This document shows positions 47,173 through 58,100 of a stretch of 64,000 nt of DNA, one piece after another. The notes under the pieces were generated by a model, which made no database searches, was not told the origin of the DNA, and saw only the letters and a list, made by a program, of their open reading frames with translations. This DNA is from Bog-532 sp963742875. GTDB lineage: Bacteria > Actinomycetota > Actinomycetes > Streptosporangiales > Streptosporangiaceae. Position numbers and translations under genes: made by a program. Location: assembly GCA_963742875.1 (NCBI GenBank), contig CAVUNO010000011.1:62001-126000 (forward strand), in the 5' to 3' direction. Position 1 is the stretch's first letter. Each line of letters opens with the position of its first letter.

Positions 47173-47461
47173 CTATTGCTCCCTTATCCCAGGTCTGGCA
47201 GTCCGTCCCGGCCACTGGAATGTATGGGGACCTACCGTCGCGGTCGCATGAGGCGCTACGCGGGCAGCAACGAAACCCGTCCCCACGTGCCGGGACTGTC
47301 AGGGTCACCAACGTGGACAATTGACGCTCTATGCTCCTATAAGGCAGACGCGCGGGCCGATGCGGCGGTTGACGGCGACCGGCAAGTATTTGTCCGTAAT
47401 TATTCGCTTACGCCCCTCGGCCAGTTTGGGGCATGCTTAACGAGCGCACCGCGAGCACCCG

Positions 47462-48964
47462 TCAATTCAGCAGTCCCAGAACCAGGGACAAGCCACTCGT
47501 CGTGCGGGACGAGCCCGCCGCAGCTGGAGTGGTCTGGACCGGGGCCGGGGTCGTCCGGACCGGGGCCGGGGTCGTCCGGACCGGGGCCGGGGTCGTCCGC
47601 ACCGGGGCCGGGGTCGTCCGCACCGGGGCCGGGGTCGTCCGCACCGGGGCCGGGGTCGTCCGCACCGGGGCCGGGGTGCGCGGGGATGACTGCGGAGAAG
47701 CGGCGTGCCCGAGCGACGTCGTCCCCGTGAGTGGCGCCGCTGCTGAGGGCGTGATCAGAGGCTGGGCAATGGCCGGGCTGGACGCGGACGGCAGAAATAT
47801 GGGCGCGCGCAAGGGGGCAGATGCCGACGGAGGATTACCGGCCACTCTTGTGTTATGGCCAGATCCCGTCGATCCCGGCGTAGGCGTGCGCGCCGCGGTG
47901 GCCGGTGCGGCTGCGGCATGGGTAGAGACATAGTTGACGTAGTACATGCCGCCGCCGAGCAGAGCCAGGGCCGTGGCAGCCACAGTGGCTGCCATCGCGG
48001 GGGTGCCTCGCCAGCGAGGCGCTGACGGTGCCGCGAGCTGTACCGGGAAACCGCCCCGGCCGAGGGGCGCCGCCCGCTGCACGACCTGGTCACGGTAGGC
48101 CACCGCGCGCGGCGAGGCGTCGAGGGCGAGATCGAGTGCCTGCCGCCGCAGGCCCGCCGGGAGGGCGGGCACCCTGAGCAGGCTGAGCACCATCGCGGGG
48201 CTGAGGTCATGGTGGTCGCGACCGCCGCACACTCCGCAGTGCCCAATGTGCCGCTTGACCCGCCAGCGCCGCAGCGCAGTCGGCTTGCCGCGGCGGGCAT
48301 GCAGGATGGCAGCCAGGTGCGGGCAGTACTCCCATGCGAATAGGGCCACCGGTGACACGCCAAGTGACCTCTCGAACTGGGAGCGGGCCGTGGCCGCCAG
48401 CGCCTGCGCGTGGGCGCGCGTTACGCCGAGAACGTCTCCGAGGTCGGAGCCGGAGAGCTGATGCCGCAGGTTAAGCTCGATCACGTCCCGCTCTACCGGG
48501 TTCAGTGCGGCCAGCGCGGCGCGTGCCTGCGCACGAAGCTCCGTCTGCTCGGTGACGGCCGTCAGGGTCCCCGTGTCATCCATCGCCTCGGCGCCTTCGT
48601 AGAGCGGCGCCGATGGGCCAGCAGCCCGCATCCGTCTCTGGCACTCATTGCGGGCCACGGCATAGAGCCACGCCCGCAGCCGGTCGGGCTGGCTCAGCCC
48701 CGAGACCCTGGATGAGGCGATGATGAGGGTGTCCTGTACGGCGTCGGCCGCGTCGGCAGATACTGTGAGCTGGGACCGGCAGTAGGCGTACAGTCCCGGT
48801 GCGTATTGGTCGAAGGCCGCCGCAACGCCGTCCGCATCGCCGTCTACGATCGCGGCTGCAACCTCGCGGTCCCGCACGAAGCCACGGTATGACCTTGAGC
48901 CGGTTCCGGGCAAAGAGTACGTCGCGGGACGCCCGCCGACCACGGCAGTCGTCTTCGCCCTCAA
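47462..48964 (-). CDS. ECF-type sigma factor fused to zinc-binding anti-sigma-like domain and membrane helix
   Basis: A 500-residue fusion. Residues about 45-110 form sigma region 2 (FDQYAPGLYAYCRSQL, AADAVQDTLIIASSRV, LRAWLYAVARNECQRRMR). Residues about 145-205 form region 4 (LAALNPVERDVIELNLRHQL with HTH SDLGDVLGVTRAHAQAL). A histidine/cysteine motif HIGHCGVC follows near 237-244, with the Hx3Cx2C spacing of zinc anti-sigma (ZAS) domains. A single membrane segment lies near 322-345 (AMAATVAATALALLGGGMYY), then about 150 outside residues rich in Pro/Thr/Ser, ending in seven PAPVRTT repeats. It is probably a membrane-held sigma factor, similar to actinobacterial ECF groups with C-terminal extensions. 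TTG 48964 overlaps the GT2 stop as TTGA. Confidence 0.85.
   Translation of the reverse strand: MRAKTTAVVGGRPATYSLPGTGSRSYRGFVRDREVAAAIVDGDADGVAAAFDQYAPGLYAYCRSQLTVSADAADAVQDTLIIASSRVSGLSQPDRLRAWLYAVARNECQRRMRAAGPSAPLYEGAEAMDDTGTLTAVTEQTELRAQARAALAALNPVERDVIELNLRHQLSGSDLGDVLGVTRAHAQALAATARSQFERSLGVSPVALFAWEYCPHLAAILHARRGKPTALRRWRVKRHIGHCGVCGGRDHHDLSPAMVLSLLRVPALPAGLRRQALDLALDASPRAVAYRDQVVQRAAPLGRGGFPVQLAAPSAPRWRGTPAMAATVAATALALLGGGMYYVNYVSTHAAAAPATAARTPTPGSTGSGHNTRVAGNPPSASAPLRAPIFLPSASSPAIAQPLITPSAAAPLTGTTSLGHAASPQSSPRTPAPVRTTPAPVRTTPAPVRTTPAPVRTTPAPVRTTPAPVRTTPAPVQTTPAAAGSSRTTSGLSLVLGLLN
47531..47679. repeat. 21-bp tandem repeat, about seven units
   Basis: GTCGTCCG(G/C)ACCGGGGCCGGG repeats every 21 bp. 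In the sigma-factor frame each unit gives Pro-Ala-Pro-Val-Arg-Thr-Thr. As a multiple of three, copy-number change would lengthen or shorten the external stalk without a frameshift. Confidence 0.93.
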
Positions 48965-49842
48965 TGGGCCCCTTCCCCGCTTCCTTTACTGGCTTCGGCC
49001 AGCACGCGGGATGTGACCAATGAAGGCTCCGGAGCCGCTGGGCCGCCCCTGACCCCGGCTTGCGGGGCGCTGAACCTCTCCCGGAGGATCACCTTGAGAA
49101 TCCGCCATCCATCCCGGGCGGCGCGAAGGTTGCTCGCTCCAAAGATGCGGCAGCGCTCGTGGCTTGCCACCTCATGGATCTTCAGGCCGACCTTGGCCGC
49201 CCGGATGTTCATCAGCGTCTCGACCTCGAAGCCGGCGCAGTTGAGATCCAGCGCGTCCAGATGACAAGCCCAGAAGGCGTTGTAGCCGTAGCACAGGTCG
49301 GTGAACTGCGTCTTGAACATGCGATTGACGAGGATGCTCAGCAGCCGGTTCCCGTACCGGCGTACGCTGGTGATATCGTCGCTGCCGCCGCTGCCGGAGA
49401 AGCGCGATCCTTTCGCGAAATCGGCACCGGCCACGAGTGCCCCGACAAATTGGATCATCTCCGCTCCGTCGGTGGACCCGTCCGCGTCGATCGTCACGAT
49501 GATGTCGCCAGTGGCGGCGGCGAAACCGGCCAGCAGTGCGTCCCCCTTGCCCCGCCCGGACTGCGCGATCACTCTGGCCTGCGGGCACAGCGCCCGGGTG
49601 ACCGCCACGGTGTCGTCAACGGAGTGCCCGTCCACCAGGATGATCTCGTCTACCCAGGGCGGCAGTGCGCTGAAAACATACGGAAGATTGGCGGCCTCGT
49701 TCCTGGCCGGGATGATCACACTGATAGTTGGCGCGATCGCGAGCGCTTGGGAGATAGGCCGGTACGGCAGCATTGTGCGGACCTCTGCTGGAACTCCCGT
49801 ATTCACATCCAGCTGGGTGTCTGACACCTTCGAAAGTACCAT
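48961..49842 (-). CDS. Glycosyltransferase family 2 (dolichol-phosphate-mannose-synthase-like)
   Basis: A 293-residue soluble GT2. TISVIIPARNEAANLPYVF, DEIILVDGHSVDDTV, GRGKGDALLAGFAAATGDII, then DADGSTD (DxD metal motif), FAKGSRFSGSGGSDDITSVR and FTDLCYGYNAFW. This is the DPM1-like pattern of enzymes that load a polyprenyl phosphate with sugar or start a branch. No membrane tail is present. The two truncated GT2 pieces at 36-40 kb resemble its N-terminus. It is the first gene of the minus-strand run, downstream of an AT-rich region. Confidence 0.92.
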   Translation of the reverse strand: MVLSKVSDTQLDVNTGVPAEVRTMLPYRPISQALAIAPTISVIIPARNEAANLPYVFSALPPWVDEIILVDGHSVDDTVAVTRALCPQARVIAQSGRGKGDALLAGFAAATGDIIVTIDADGSTDGAEMIQFVGALVAGADFAKGSRFSGSGGSDDITSVRRYGNRLLSILVNRMFKTQFTDLCYGYNAFWACHLDALDLNCAGFEVETLMNIRAAKVGLKIHEVASHERCRIFGASNLRAARDGWRILKVILRERFSAPQAGVRGGPAAPEPSLVTSRVLAEASKGSGEGAH

Positions 49843-50527
49843 CTATATCTAACCTATCTAGGACCATTTGCCCAATCGAGATCCCATTAATTGAGACCCG
49901 GATTCTGATGATGTCCATATCTCGTCACAAGTCATTTTCGTATGACGGGAAGCCAAGATCCTCGATTAAGCAACTCGCAGTAGCTATGAGAGTGCTTAGC
50001 GTTCCAGCCCCTCGGGCAATGAAGCCGTAAAGCACCTGTGGCTGACTGAATCGGTCCCCTAGGCCCTCGGAACGGCGCGGCGCTGCGCCCTGACATGTAG
50101 ACGACGCGCGGTCGGCCCAGGTGGTTTACGCCTGATTTGTGGTGGGATGTCGCCGCAGTCGCGCGCGCGGCGCTGAACACGCAGGTAGGCGGGGGTGTGA
50201 GTGCCTAAAGTAATCGAGTGATTACGATAAAAATATTATTCCGGGCCGCTGACAAATTACCTAATGTAAATATAAGTTACGGAGAGTAAGTACAGTCATT
50301 TGCCGCCGCTTACTCTTTGTAGTTAGGCAGATCACTCACCGATGAGTCCAGCCGGGTCACGCGCGTCACGCATACAGGCACATGAGCAAGCGGGCGCCCC
50401 GGCACACAACACATCCACTAAGACCACCAGCGGGCAGAACTCACGACGCCAGCGGGCAGCTAAATGGCCATCCCGGGGCAGTTTCCGGTGGCCGCTGTCA
50501 CAAGAGAATGGCTGACGGGCGCGGGAT
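49843..50527. other. AT-rich intergenic region upstream of the polysaccharide operon
   Basis: About 680 bp without a convincing gene. 49843-50000 and 50200-50330 are clearly AT-richer than the rest (runs such as AAAAATATTATT and TAAATATAAGTTA). It is the likely promoter zone for the minus-strand GT2/sigma genes and a possible target of H-NS/Lsr2-like silencing. It ends at the left end of an insertion sequence. Confidence 0.5.
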
Positions 50528-52974
50528 CAGGGCTCCTGACATAGAGATGTGGATCATGCAAGGCCTGGGTGGGGTTTGGCTTCGTAGCGCAGGATGAGGT
50601 CTGTTCCGGGGTAGCGGGCCCGGGCCTGGTTGAGCTGGTCGCAGAGGGCAGCGAGCGCGTTGGTGCGCCGTGGCGCGGTGAGGGGGTCGAGGCGGACGAG
50701 CAGTTCGGCGTCGCCCGGGATGATGTCGCCGGAGGTGAGCAAGGCTTCGCGGACCAGGGTGTATGCCTCATCGCGTGCGCGGGAGTAGTGACCGTCCAGG
50801 GCGGCGGCCAGGGCGGTTTCGGCGTTGTAGGCGGCCATCCGGATGGCGTGGGTGATCTGCTTGACCTCTGTTTCGAGTCTGACCATGTTGGGGGCCAGGT
50901 CGCCGAGCCGGACCCGGGCCGGGACGGCAGCCGCGGCGTCGCCAGCGGCGGCGAGTTCCCGGTAGGCGGCCTCGGCCGGCGCGTTGAGGGCGTTGATCAT
51001 CTGATTGGTGAGGTAGGACGCCTGGCCGGGCGCGGGGCTGCGCAGTTCGAGCAGCCGGGCGTCGCGCTCGGCTTCGGCGGCTGCGGCGAGGGTTTCGGCG
51101 CGGCGGACCTGGACGGCAGCGGCCTTCTTGGCCGGGTTCGGCACCGGTCGCCCGGGGTCGTCCGGTGATGCGGCGTGGGAGTCGAGGGCGTCGAGGGCGA
51201 ACCAGGTGCGGGCGTAGCGGAAGTAGTTCTCCTCCCGCCACCGGCCGCTGAGCCGCCAGCACACCTCGGCGGCATCCAGGTCCTTCCGGGTGGCCAGGGC
51301 GTGGATCTGCCGGGTCGCGCCGGCGGTGGCGCCGCGGCGGGCGGGGACGCGGCGGGTGACCTGCCGCAGGCTGACCGTCTCGCCTTTGCGCGGCCCGTCG
51401 GTGATCGGCAGGTCGACCGGGGTGTCCGCCAGGTCGTACTCCCGCCGCCGGCCCCGGTCATCGGTACACGTGACCGTGGTGAACTCCGCTGCCGGGACGT
51501 CGGGTGCCGGTCCTTTGCGCCAGGTCAGCAAGTCAAACCCGGCCTCGATGAGGTCAGCGAACACCGCCGGGGACCAGCCGCCCCGGTCGAAGCACACCGT
51601 CACCTTCCGGCCGTTGCCGACGACCTGCCGCAGCTGCGGGAGCAGCCGCTTGATCTCGGCGGCCAGGGACTCCGACGGCTCGGCCACGACCACAAACACC
51701 GGGTCACCGCCGGAGTCGGTGACCCAGGTCTCCATGATGGCGGGGGCGGGGAACTTCAGCCGCGCGACATGGGTCTTCTGCACGCTGCGGGTCCCGTAGT
51801 AGGCGCGGGCGTGGCCGTCGGCATAGAGGAAGCCCAGCGCGTCCGGCTTCGCGGCGGCGTGACGGCGGGCCAGCGCCATCACCAGCTCGTGGGCCTTGCC
51901 GGCGGCGGCGAGCTCGCCGAGCTTGCGGCGGATCGTCTTGACCTCCGGCGCCCGGTCCAGGCCCAGCACCCGGCCCAGCGCCGCAGGCGGGATGCGGGTC
52001 GCGCCTTCGACGCGGGGTTCCCCCGCCAGCGCCAGGAACACCAGCGTCAGCAGCGTCGCGGCCAGCCCGTAGTAGCCATTCATGAGCCGGCCGTAGACCT
52101 CCCGCGCTGCCCCGATCAGCCCGGTGGCCTCCAGCGCGGGCAGGGCCAGCAGCAGCCCGGCCAGCGGGTACCGCGCCCCGGGCGCGAACACCGGCTCGGC
52201 GCCCTCGCCGAGCAGGCCGAACGCGGCCAGCGCCCGCTCGGCTTCGCGGGGCGGCGGGTCCGGCAGCACCGGCAGCCGCTCTTCTTGCTGCTCCCCGTCC
52301 TCGTCCTGCTCACTGAGCGCGTCAGGCTGGGCAGGCTGCCCGCCACCGAGGGCGCCGCCGCCTGCCGGGGCCTGCTCCCGGGCCGCCACCCGGCCCAGTG
52401 CGCTGCGGACGCTGAACGTCGATACCCCGGTCGCGGCGGCGATCTGCCGCAGCGTCTTGCCCCCGGCATCCAGCTCGGCGATCCGCGCGACCAGCTGCGC
52501 CGTCAGCTTCGACGCGCCCCTCGGTCCCCGCCGGGACGGCACCAGCGCGGCCACCCCGCCGCCCGCCAGCGCATTCTCCCACCGCCACACTGTGGCCGGG
52601 TCCGCCCCGAACGCCGCCGCCACCTGGCCCTGCGACGCCGCGCGGAGCCGGACCAGCTGCACCGCAGCCAGCCGCCTCCCGGCCTCGTCACTGCCGTCCC
52701 ACGCGAACGTAGCCAGCCCGTGCACCGTCACCAGCCCGCCGCCGTCGGTGCCCGTCACGATGCCGACGCCCGGGGCGATCTCCGCGGCCCCTTCCGGCAG
52801 CAGCGGCAGCACCGGCTGCGTGAGCATACGGCCCATCATCCACCCCCTCCCGCCTTTAGTGAGCTTGCAATAATTTTCTCACATTCCGGCCATACGGAAC
52901 GGGTGCGACACGCCAAACAAGCAGATCAGCCAGGCACGGGCCCTTGCGGGCCAGGCTCTATGTCAGGAGTCCTG
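50528..52974. mobile_element. Complete insertion sequence, 2447 bp, with inverted ends and 5-bp target duplication
   Basis: The left end CAGGGCTCCTGACATAGAG (50528-50546) matches 18 of 19 bases with the reverse complement of the right end (52956-52974), CAGGACTCCTGACATAGAG. GGGAT flanks both sides (50523-50527 and 52975-52979) as a direct duplication. One transposase gene fills the interior on the minus strand. Intact ends and an exact target duplication suggest a recent insertion. Confidence 0.92.
50554..52839 (-). CDS. Transposase of the 2.4-kb insertion sequence
   Basis: A 761-residue protein. An N-terminal helix-turn-helix pair (SQGQVAAAFGADPATVWRWE, then LRQIAAATGVSTFSVRSALG) is followed by a charged linker and a long domain with likely acidic catalytic residues: ALGFLYADGHARAYYG, RKVTVCFDRGGWSPAVFADL and a late Glu in RWREENYFRYARTWFALD. 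This spacing fits a DDE/RNase H-like transposase with a large insert. Large transposases of this kind occur in actinobacteria, often annotated only as putative transposase. GGGAGGGGGTGG precedes ATG 52839. The frame is intact. Confidence 0.85.
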   Translation of the reverse strand: MMGRMLTQPVLPLLPEGAAEIAPGVGIVTGTDGGGLVTVHGLATFAWDGSDEAGRRLAAVQLVRLRAASQGQVAAAFGADPATVWRWENALAGGGVAALVPSRRGPRGASKLTAQLVARIAELDAGGKTLRQIAAATGVSTFSVRSALGRVAAREQAPAGGGALGGGQPAQPDALSEQDEDGEQQEERLPVLPDPPPREAERALAAFGLLGEGAEPVFAPGARYPLAGLLLALPALEATGLIGAAREVYGRLMNGYYGLAATLLTLVFLALAGEPRVEGATRIPPAALGRVLGLDRAPEVKTIRRKLGELAAAGKAHELVMALARRHAAAKPDALGFLYADGHARAYYGTRSVQKTHVARLKFPAPAIMETWVTDSGGDPVFVVVAEPSESLAAEIKRLLPQLRQVVGNGRKVTVCFDRGGWSPAVFADLIEAGFDLLTWRKGPAPDVPAAEFTTVTCTDDRGRRREYDLADTPVDLPITDGPRKGETVSLRQVTRRVPARRGATAGATRQIHALATRKDLDAAEVCWRLSGRWREENYFRYARTWFALDALDSHAASPDDPGRPVPNPAKKAAAVQVRRAETLAAAAEAERDARLLELRSPAPGQASYLTNQMINALNAPAEAAYRELAAAGDAAAAVPARVRLGDLAPNMVRLETEVKQITHAIRMAAYNAETALAAALDGHYSRARDEAYTLVREALLTSGDIIPGDAELLVRLDPLTAPRRTNALAALCDQLNQARARYPGTDLILRYEAKPHPGLA

Positions 52975-52979
52975 GGGAT

Positions 52980-53217
52980 ATGAGCCGCCCCATGCAACGG
53001 CGACTGGCATCCGGCGCCATTCATGCGAGGTCGCAGCGGCTTATTTAACGGGCTCGCCGCGACACGGCACTCTGTCTTCCCACTTCTGGACCGCTATGGG
53101 CTGTATGGGCCCTATGGGCCACCGGGAAAACAGGCACGATGAAGACACAGGACACGGGACGGGCAACGCCTCAGCGGGCTACAAACGCCTGAAGTCCCTG
53201 GTGTTGCCCTATGGGCC
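52980..53217. other. Short gene-free stretch between the insertion sequence and mazG
   Basis: No gene is seen. CTATGGGC(C)-type short repeats occur at 53094-53121 and 53210-53223 (for example CCCTATGGGCC twice). They are probably low-complexity sequence at the island edge. Confidence 0.4.
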
Positions 53218-53979
<762 letters not shown>

Positions 53980-54039
53980 CGTGGCCGGTCCCCGGGGGCC
54001 CAGCTCGTGCAGGGAGCTGAGCAGGCCGCCCGCGTCCTG

Positions 54040-54469
54040 GCCCGCGTCCTGGCCCGGTCTCGCTGGTCCCAGTCGCGGTCGTCTGAGTCCCGTTCGTGGT
54101 CCCAGGGCCGGTGCCGGTGCCCAGTCCGAGCCCCAAGCCGAGGCGGGCCGGGCCGCCGGCCAGCCAGACCACGGGATAGTCGGCCCGCGCCGCCGCGTCC
54201 GCGAGGGTCTGCGCGAGTGCCGCGCCGGGGAGCGGTCCGCCGACGATCTCGCAGGTGATCCCGGCCTCTGCGAGCGCGGGCAGCTGGGGGTGGCCGGGGC
54301 TGCCGCAGAGCACCCGCGCCGCGCCGCGCAGCGCGTCCCACGCCTGCAGGGTGAGCAAGCCCGGCGCGACCCTCGGGCTCGTCACCAGCACGATCAGCTG
54401 GCCGGCCCCATGTGGCGGGCCGGGTGCGGCCCCGTCGGGCTCACCTGGGCCGCCAGGGCCGGTCAGCAC
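54040..54469 (-). pseudogene. mazG: N-terminal domain of MazG, separated by a frameshift
   Basis: GTG 54469 overlaps the stop of the SurA-like gene. The frame reads IVLVTSPRVAPGLLTLQAWD, RVLCGSPGHPQLPALAEAGI and YPVVWLAGGPARLG. This is the N-terminal methylase-like extension found in actinobacterial MazG. It then enters a Gly/Thr-rich run (LGLGLGLGTGTGPGTTNG). The MazG core continues in another frame. The switch lies in short direct repeats (GCGTCCTGGCCC twice at about 54031-54057), a likely slippage site or sequencing error. Confidence 0.7.
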
Positions 54470-55185
54470 GACGGCGACTGCCCGGAGGCAGCGGCCTGGG
54501 ACGCCGGCCCCTCGGCGCGCGACAGCGTGTCGGGGGCGGCCACCACCGAATCCTGGGTGTAGTCCATCGTGCCGAACTGCGGGCTGACGTGCACCGGCTC
54601 GCTCTTGTACGTGCGGCACTCGGCCAGGTCGAACTGCTGGGTGATAGCCGTGACCGCCGCGTTGCTGGTCGGTAGCTTGCCGCCGTTGCGCTGCTCGGCA
54701 TAGCTGATCTCAATGGCCTGGTAACGGCCCAGCTCGGCGAGCAGGTCCGGCGGCAGGCCGTTGGCCACGGCGAGCTCATCGAGAGTCACGTTGCTGACCC
54801 CCTGCTGCTGCGCCTGCGCGGCCGCCTGCTGGTAGATGTCCGCGAGCGCCTGCTGGGTCGCGGCGCGGCTCACCGTGATGTGCTCGCGGCTGGCCAGGTC
54901 CTCCCGGATCTGGAACCTGATCAGCCAGCTCAGCACGTCCTTGGGCATCTGCGCCGCGGTGAGCTGCACCGTACCGGAATACGGTTTGGCCGCTGCGGCC
55001 AGCGTCGAGACCTCGCTGTCAAGCTGCCCGGCGGAGATCCGCTGGCTGCCCACGGTCGCCGCGGCACCCATCTGGACCGGGCCGCAGCCGGCGATCAGCC
55101 CGCCGAAGGCAGCGGCGGCAACGGCAGCCTTGACCGCGGTCGCGGCCCTGATCGGTGTGCGGCGCACAGCGGTGTCCCTTCTCAC
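54463..55185 (-). CDS. SurA N-terminal domain lipoprotein
   Basis: A 240-residue lipoprotein. A basic N-terminus and hydrophobic stretch (AVAAAAFGGLIAG) lead to the lipobox LIAGC, with the lipidated Cys near residue 34. A SurA-like helical N-domain follows: AATVGSQRISAGQLDSEVST, then PKDVLSWLIRFQIREDLA and a Gln/Ala helix. No PPIase domain follows. It probably acts as an extracytoplasmic chaperone for exported proteins. GTG 55185 overlaps the mfd stop as GTGA, and the next gene overlaps its end. Confidence 0.9.
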   Translation of the reverse strand: MRRDTAVRRTPIRAATAVKAAVAAAAFGGLIAGCGPVQMGAAATVGSQRISAGQLDSEVSTLAAAAKPYSGTVQLTAAQMPKDVLSWLIRFQIREDLASREHITVSRAATQQALADIYQQAAAQAQQQGVSNVTLDELAVANGLPPDLLAELGRYQAIEISYAEQRNGGKLPTSNAAVTAITQQFDLAECRTYKSEPVHVSPQFGTMDYTQDSVVAAPDTLSRAEGPASQAAASGQSPSC

Positions 55186-58100
55186 GCCTTCTGGTCGTTC
55201 ACCCGGGCCGGCTCATCGAACACGGCGTCGATGAGCTCGGTACACCAGGCGAGCATGTCCCGGTCCCGCAGCGGCTGGCCACCGATGGCGGTCTGCGACC
55301 CGCTGGCCACGGACCGGCCCCGCGACGCTCCCGGCGCGGCCGCGGACGCCGACGACCCGGGTACCGCCTTCGGCACCGGCACCAGCATCGTACGCACCGC
55401 CGGCTTGATGAGCGTCCGCGGGTACAGGCGCTGGACCCTTACCTGCCGGGACTCGGGCAGCTCCACCGGCGCGAACCGGACGTGGTTGCCCTGGAGCGTG
55501 ATGTCGGTCAGCCCAGCCCGGCGGGCCCGGGACCGCAGCCGCGCGACCTCCAGCAGGTTGAGGACGGGCTCTGGCGGCTGGCCGTACCGGTCCGTCAGCT
55601 CGTCCCGGACCGCGGTGACGTCCCCGTCCGAATCGATCACGGCGATCCGCGTGTACGCCTCCAGCCGGAGCCGCTCACCGGGCAGGTAGTCGTGCGGAAT
55701 GTGCGCGTTGACCGGCAGTTCGACCCGGACCTCGGGCCGGTCCGCCGGCCCCTCGCCGTTGAGCTCGCTGACGGCCTCGCCGATCATCCGGACGTACAGG
55801 TCGAAGCCGACGCCCGCGATGTGGCCGGACTGCTCGCCGCCGAGCAGGTTGCCCGCGCCGCGGATTTCCAGGTCCTTCAGGGCCACGTACATGCCGGCGC
55901 CGATCTCCGTATGCTGCGCCACGGTCGCCAACCGCTCGTGGGCGGTCTCGGTCAGCGTCCGCTCGGGAGGGTAGAGGAAGTAGGCGTAGGCACGCTCCCG
56001 GCCGCGCCCGACCCGCCCCCGTAGCTGATGGAGCTGGGACAGGCCGTAGGTGTCGGCCCGGTCCACGATGAGGGTGTTCGCGTTCGGAATGTCCAAGCCG
56101 GATTCGACGATCGTCGTCGCCACCAGGACGTCGTACTTGCCGTCCCAGAAATCCACCATGATGCCCTCGAGCGCGTGCTCGTTCATCTGGCCGTGCGCGA
56201 CGGCGACCCTGGCCTCCGGGATCAGCTCGGCGATGCGCGCGGCCACCTTGCCGATCGAGGACACCCGGTTGTGCACGAAGAAGACCTGACCGTCCCGGAG
56301 CAGTTCCCGCCGGACCGCGGCGGCGATCTGCCGCTCGTCATACGGGCCGACGAACGTCAGCACCGGGTGCCGCTCCTCCGGCGGGGTCAGGATCGTCGAC
56401 ATCTGCCGGATCCCCGCCACCCCCATCTCCAGGGTGCGCGGGATCGGGGTGGCCGACATGGCCAGCACGTCCACCTCGGTCCGCAGCCGCTTCAGGTACT
56501 CCTTGTGCTCGACCCCGAACCGCTGCTCCTCGTCAACGATCACAAGGCCGAGGCGGTTGAACCGGGTTTCCGGCGACAGCAGCTTGTGCGTGCCGATGAC
56601 CACGTCGATGGTCCCGTCGGCCAGGCCGCGCAGGGTCTCTGTCGTCTCTGCCGCACTCTGGAACCGGGACAGCGCCCGGACCTGCACCGGGAAGGGCGCG
56701 TACCGCTCGCTGAAGGTCGAGAAGTGCTGCTGGACGAGCAGCGTGGTCGGCACCAGCACAGCGACCTGCATGCCGTCCTGAACGGCCTTGAACGCGGCCC
56801 GCACCGCGATCTCGGTCTTCCCGTAGCCGACGTCGCCGCAGATCAGCCGGTCCATCGGTACCGATCGCTGCATGTCGGCCTTGACCTCGTCGATGGCCGC
56901 GAGCTGGTCGCCCGTCTCCACGTAGGGGAAGGCGTCCTCCAGTTCGCGCTGCCACGGCGTGTCAGGCGCGAAGGCGTGCCCCGGGGAGGCGGTCCGCGCC
57001 GAGTAGAGCCGGATCAGCTCCGCGGCGATCTGCCGTACCGCCTTGCGCGCCCGCCCCTTGGCCTTGGCCCAGTCTGCGCCGCCCAGCCGGTGCAGGCTCG
57101 GTGCCTCACCGCCGGTGTACCTGGTGACCTCGTCGAGCTGGTCGGTCGGCACGTACAGCCGGTCCGGCGGCTGCCCGCGCTTGCCCGGCGCGTACTCGAT
57201 GACAAGGTACTCGCGGGTCGCGCCCGCCGCAGTCCGGCTGGTCATCTCCACGTACCGGCCGACGCCGTGCTGCTCGTGCACCACGTAGTCGCCCGGTGTG
57301 AGCTGCAGTGGGTCGATGCCACCACGCCGCCTGCTCGGCATCCGGCGCATGTCCTTGGTGCTGGACCTGCTGCCGCCCTGGCCGGCCAGGTCGCTCTCGG
57401 TGAGTACCGCGAGCTTGATCGCCGGCCAGGTGAAGCCGTGGTCCAGTAGGCCGCACGTCACGTACGGCACGGCCGGCGCCGGCGGGGCCTGAAGTTCCTC
57501 CATGCGGGCCCCGAGACCCTCGCCCCGGAGCATTTCGGTTAGCCGGTGCGCCGGCCCGTGCCCCTCGGTGACGAGGACGACCCGCCAGCCGCCGGAAAGC
57601 CAGCCGCGTACGTCCGAGATCATGCTGTCCGAAGCGCCGCGGTAGCTCCGCGCGGGCACGGCTTCGATGCCGAACGAGGCGCGCCCGGTGTCGTCATCGG
57701 GTCCCGTGTCGTCCTCGGTGGCGCCGAAGGGCTCGATCGTCCACCACGGCAGCCGGCGCGCCCGGGCCGACTCGCGGACGCGCGCGATCGGCTGGAAGGC
57801 CGCGGCACCCAGATCGATCGGCGCCTCGCCGCCGGCGGCCGCGTTCACCCACGACGCGTCCAGGAATTCCCGGCTGGTACTGAGCAGTTCCCCGGCCCGG
57901 GTGCGGATGCGCTCGGGGTCACAGGCGACCAGGACACCACCCGCTGGCACGTAGTCGGTCAGCAGGTCCATCCGATCGGCCAGGACCGGCGCGAACGCCT
58001 CCATGCCCTCGACCGGGATCCCATCCGCCAGCTTGCCGAGGACCTCCGACAGGCCCTGGTGCTGAGCGGCCAGTTCCTTGGCCCGGTCCCGCACCGCCGG

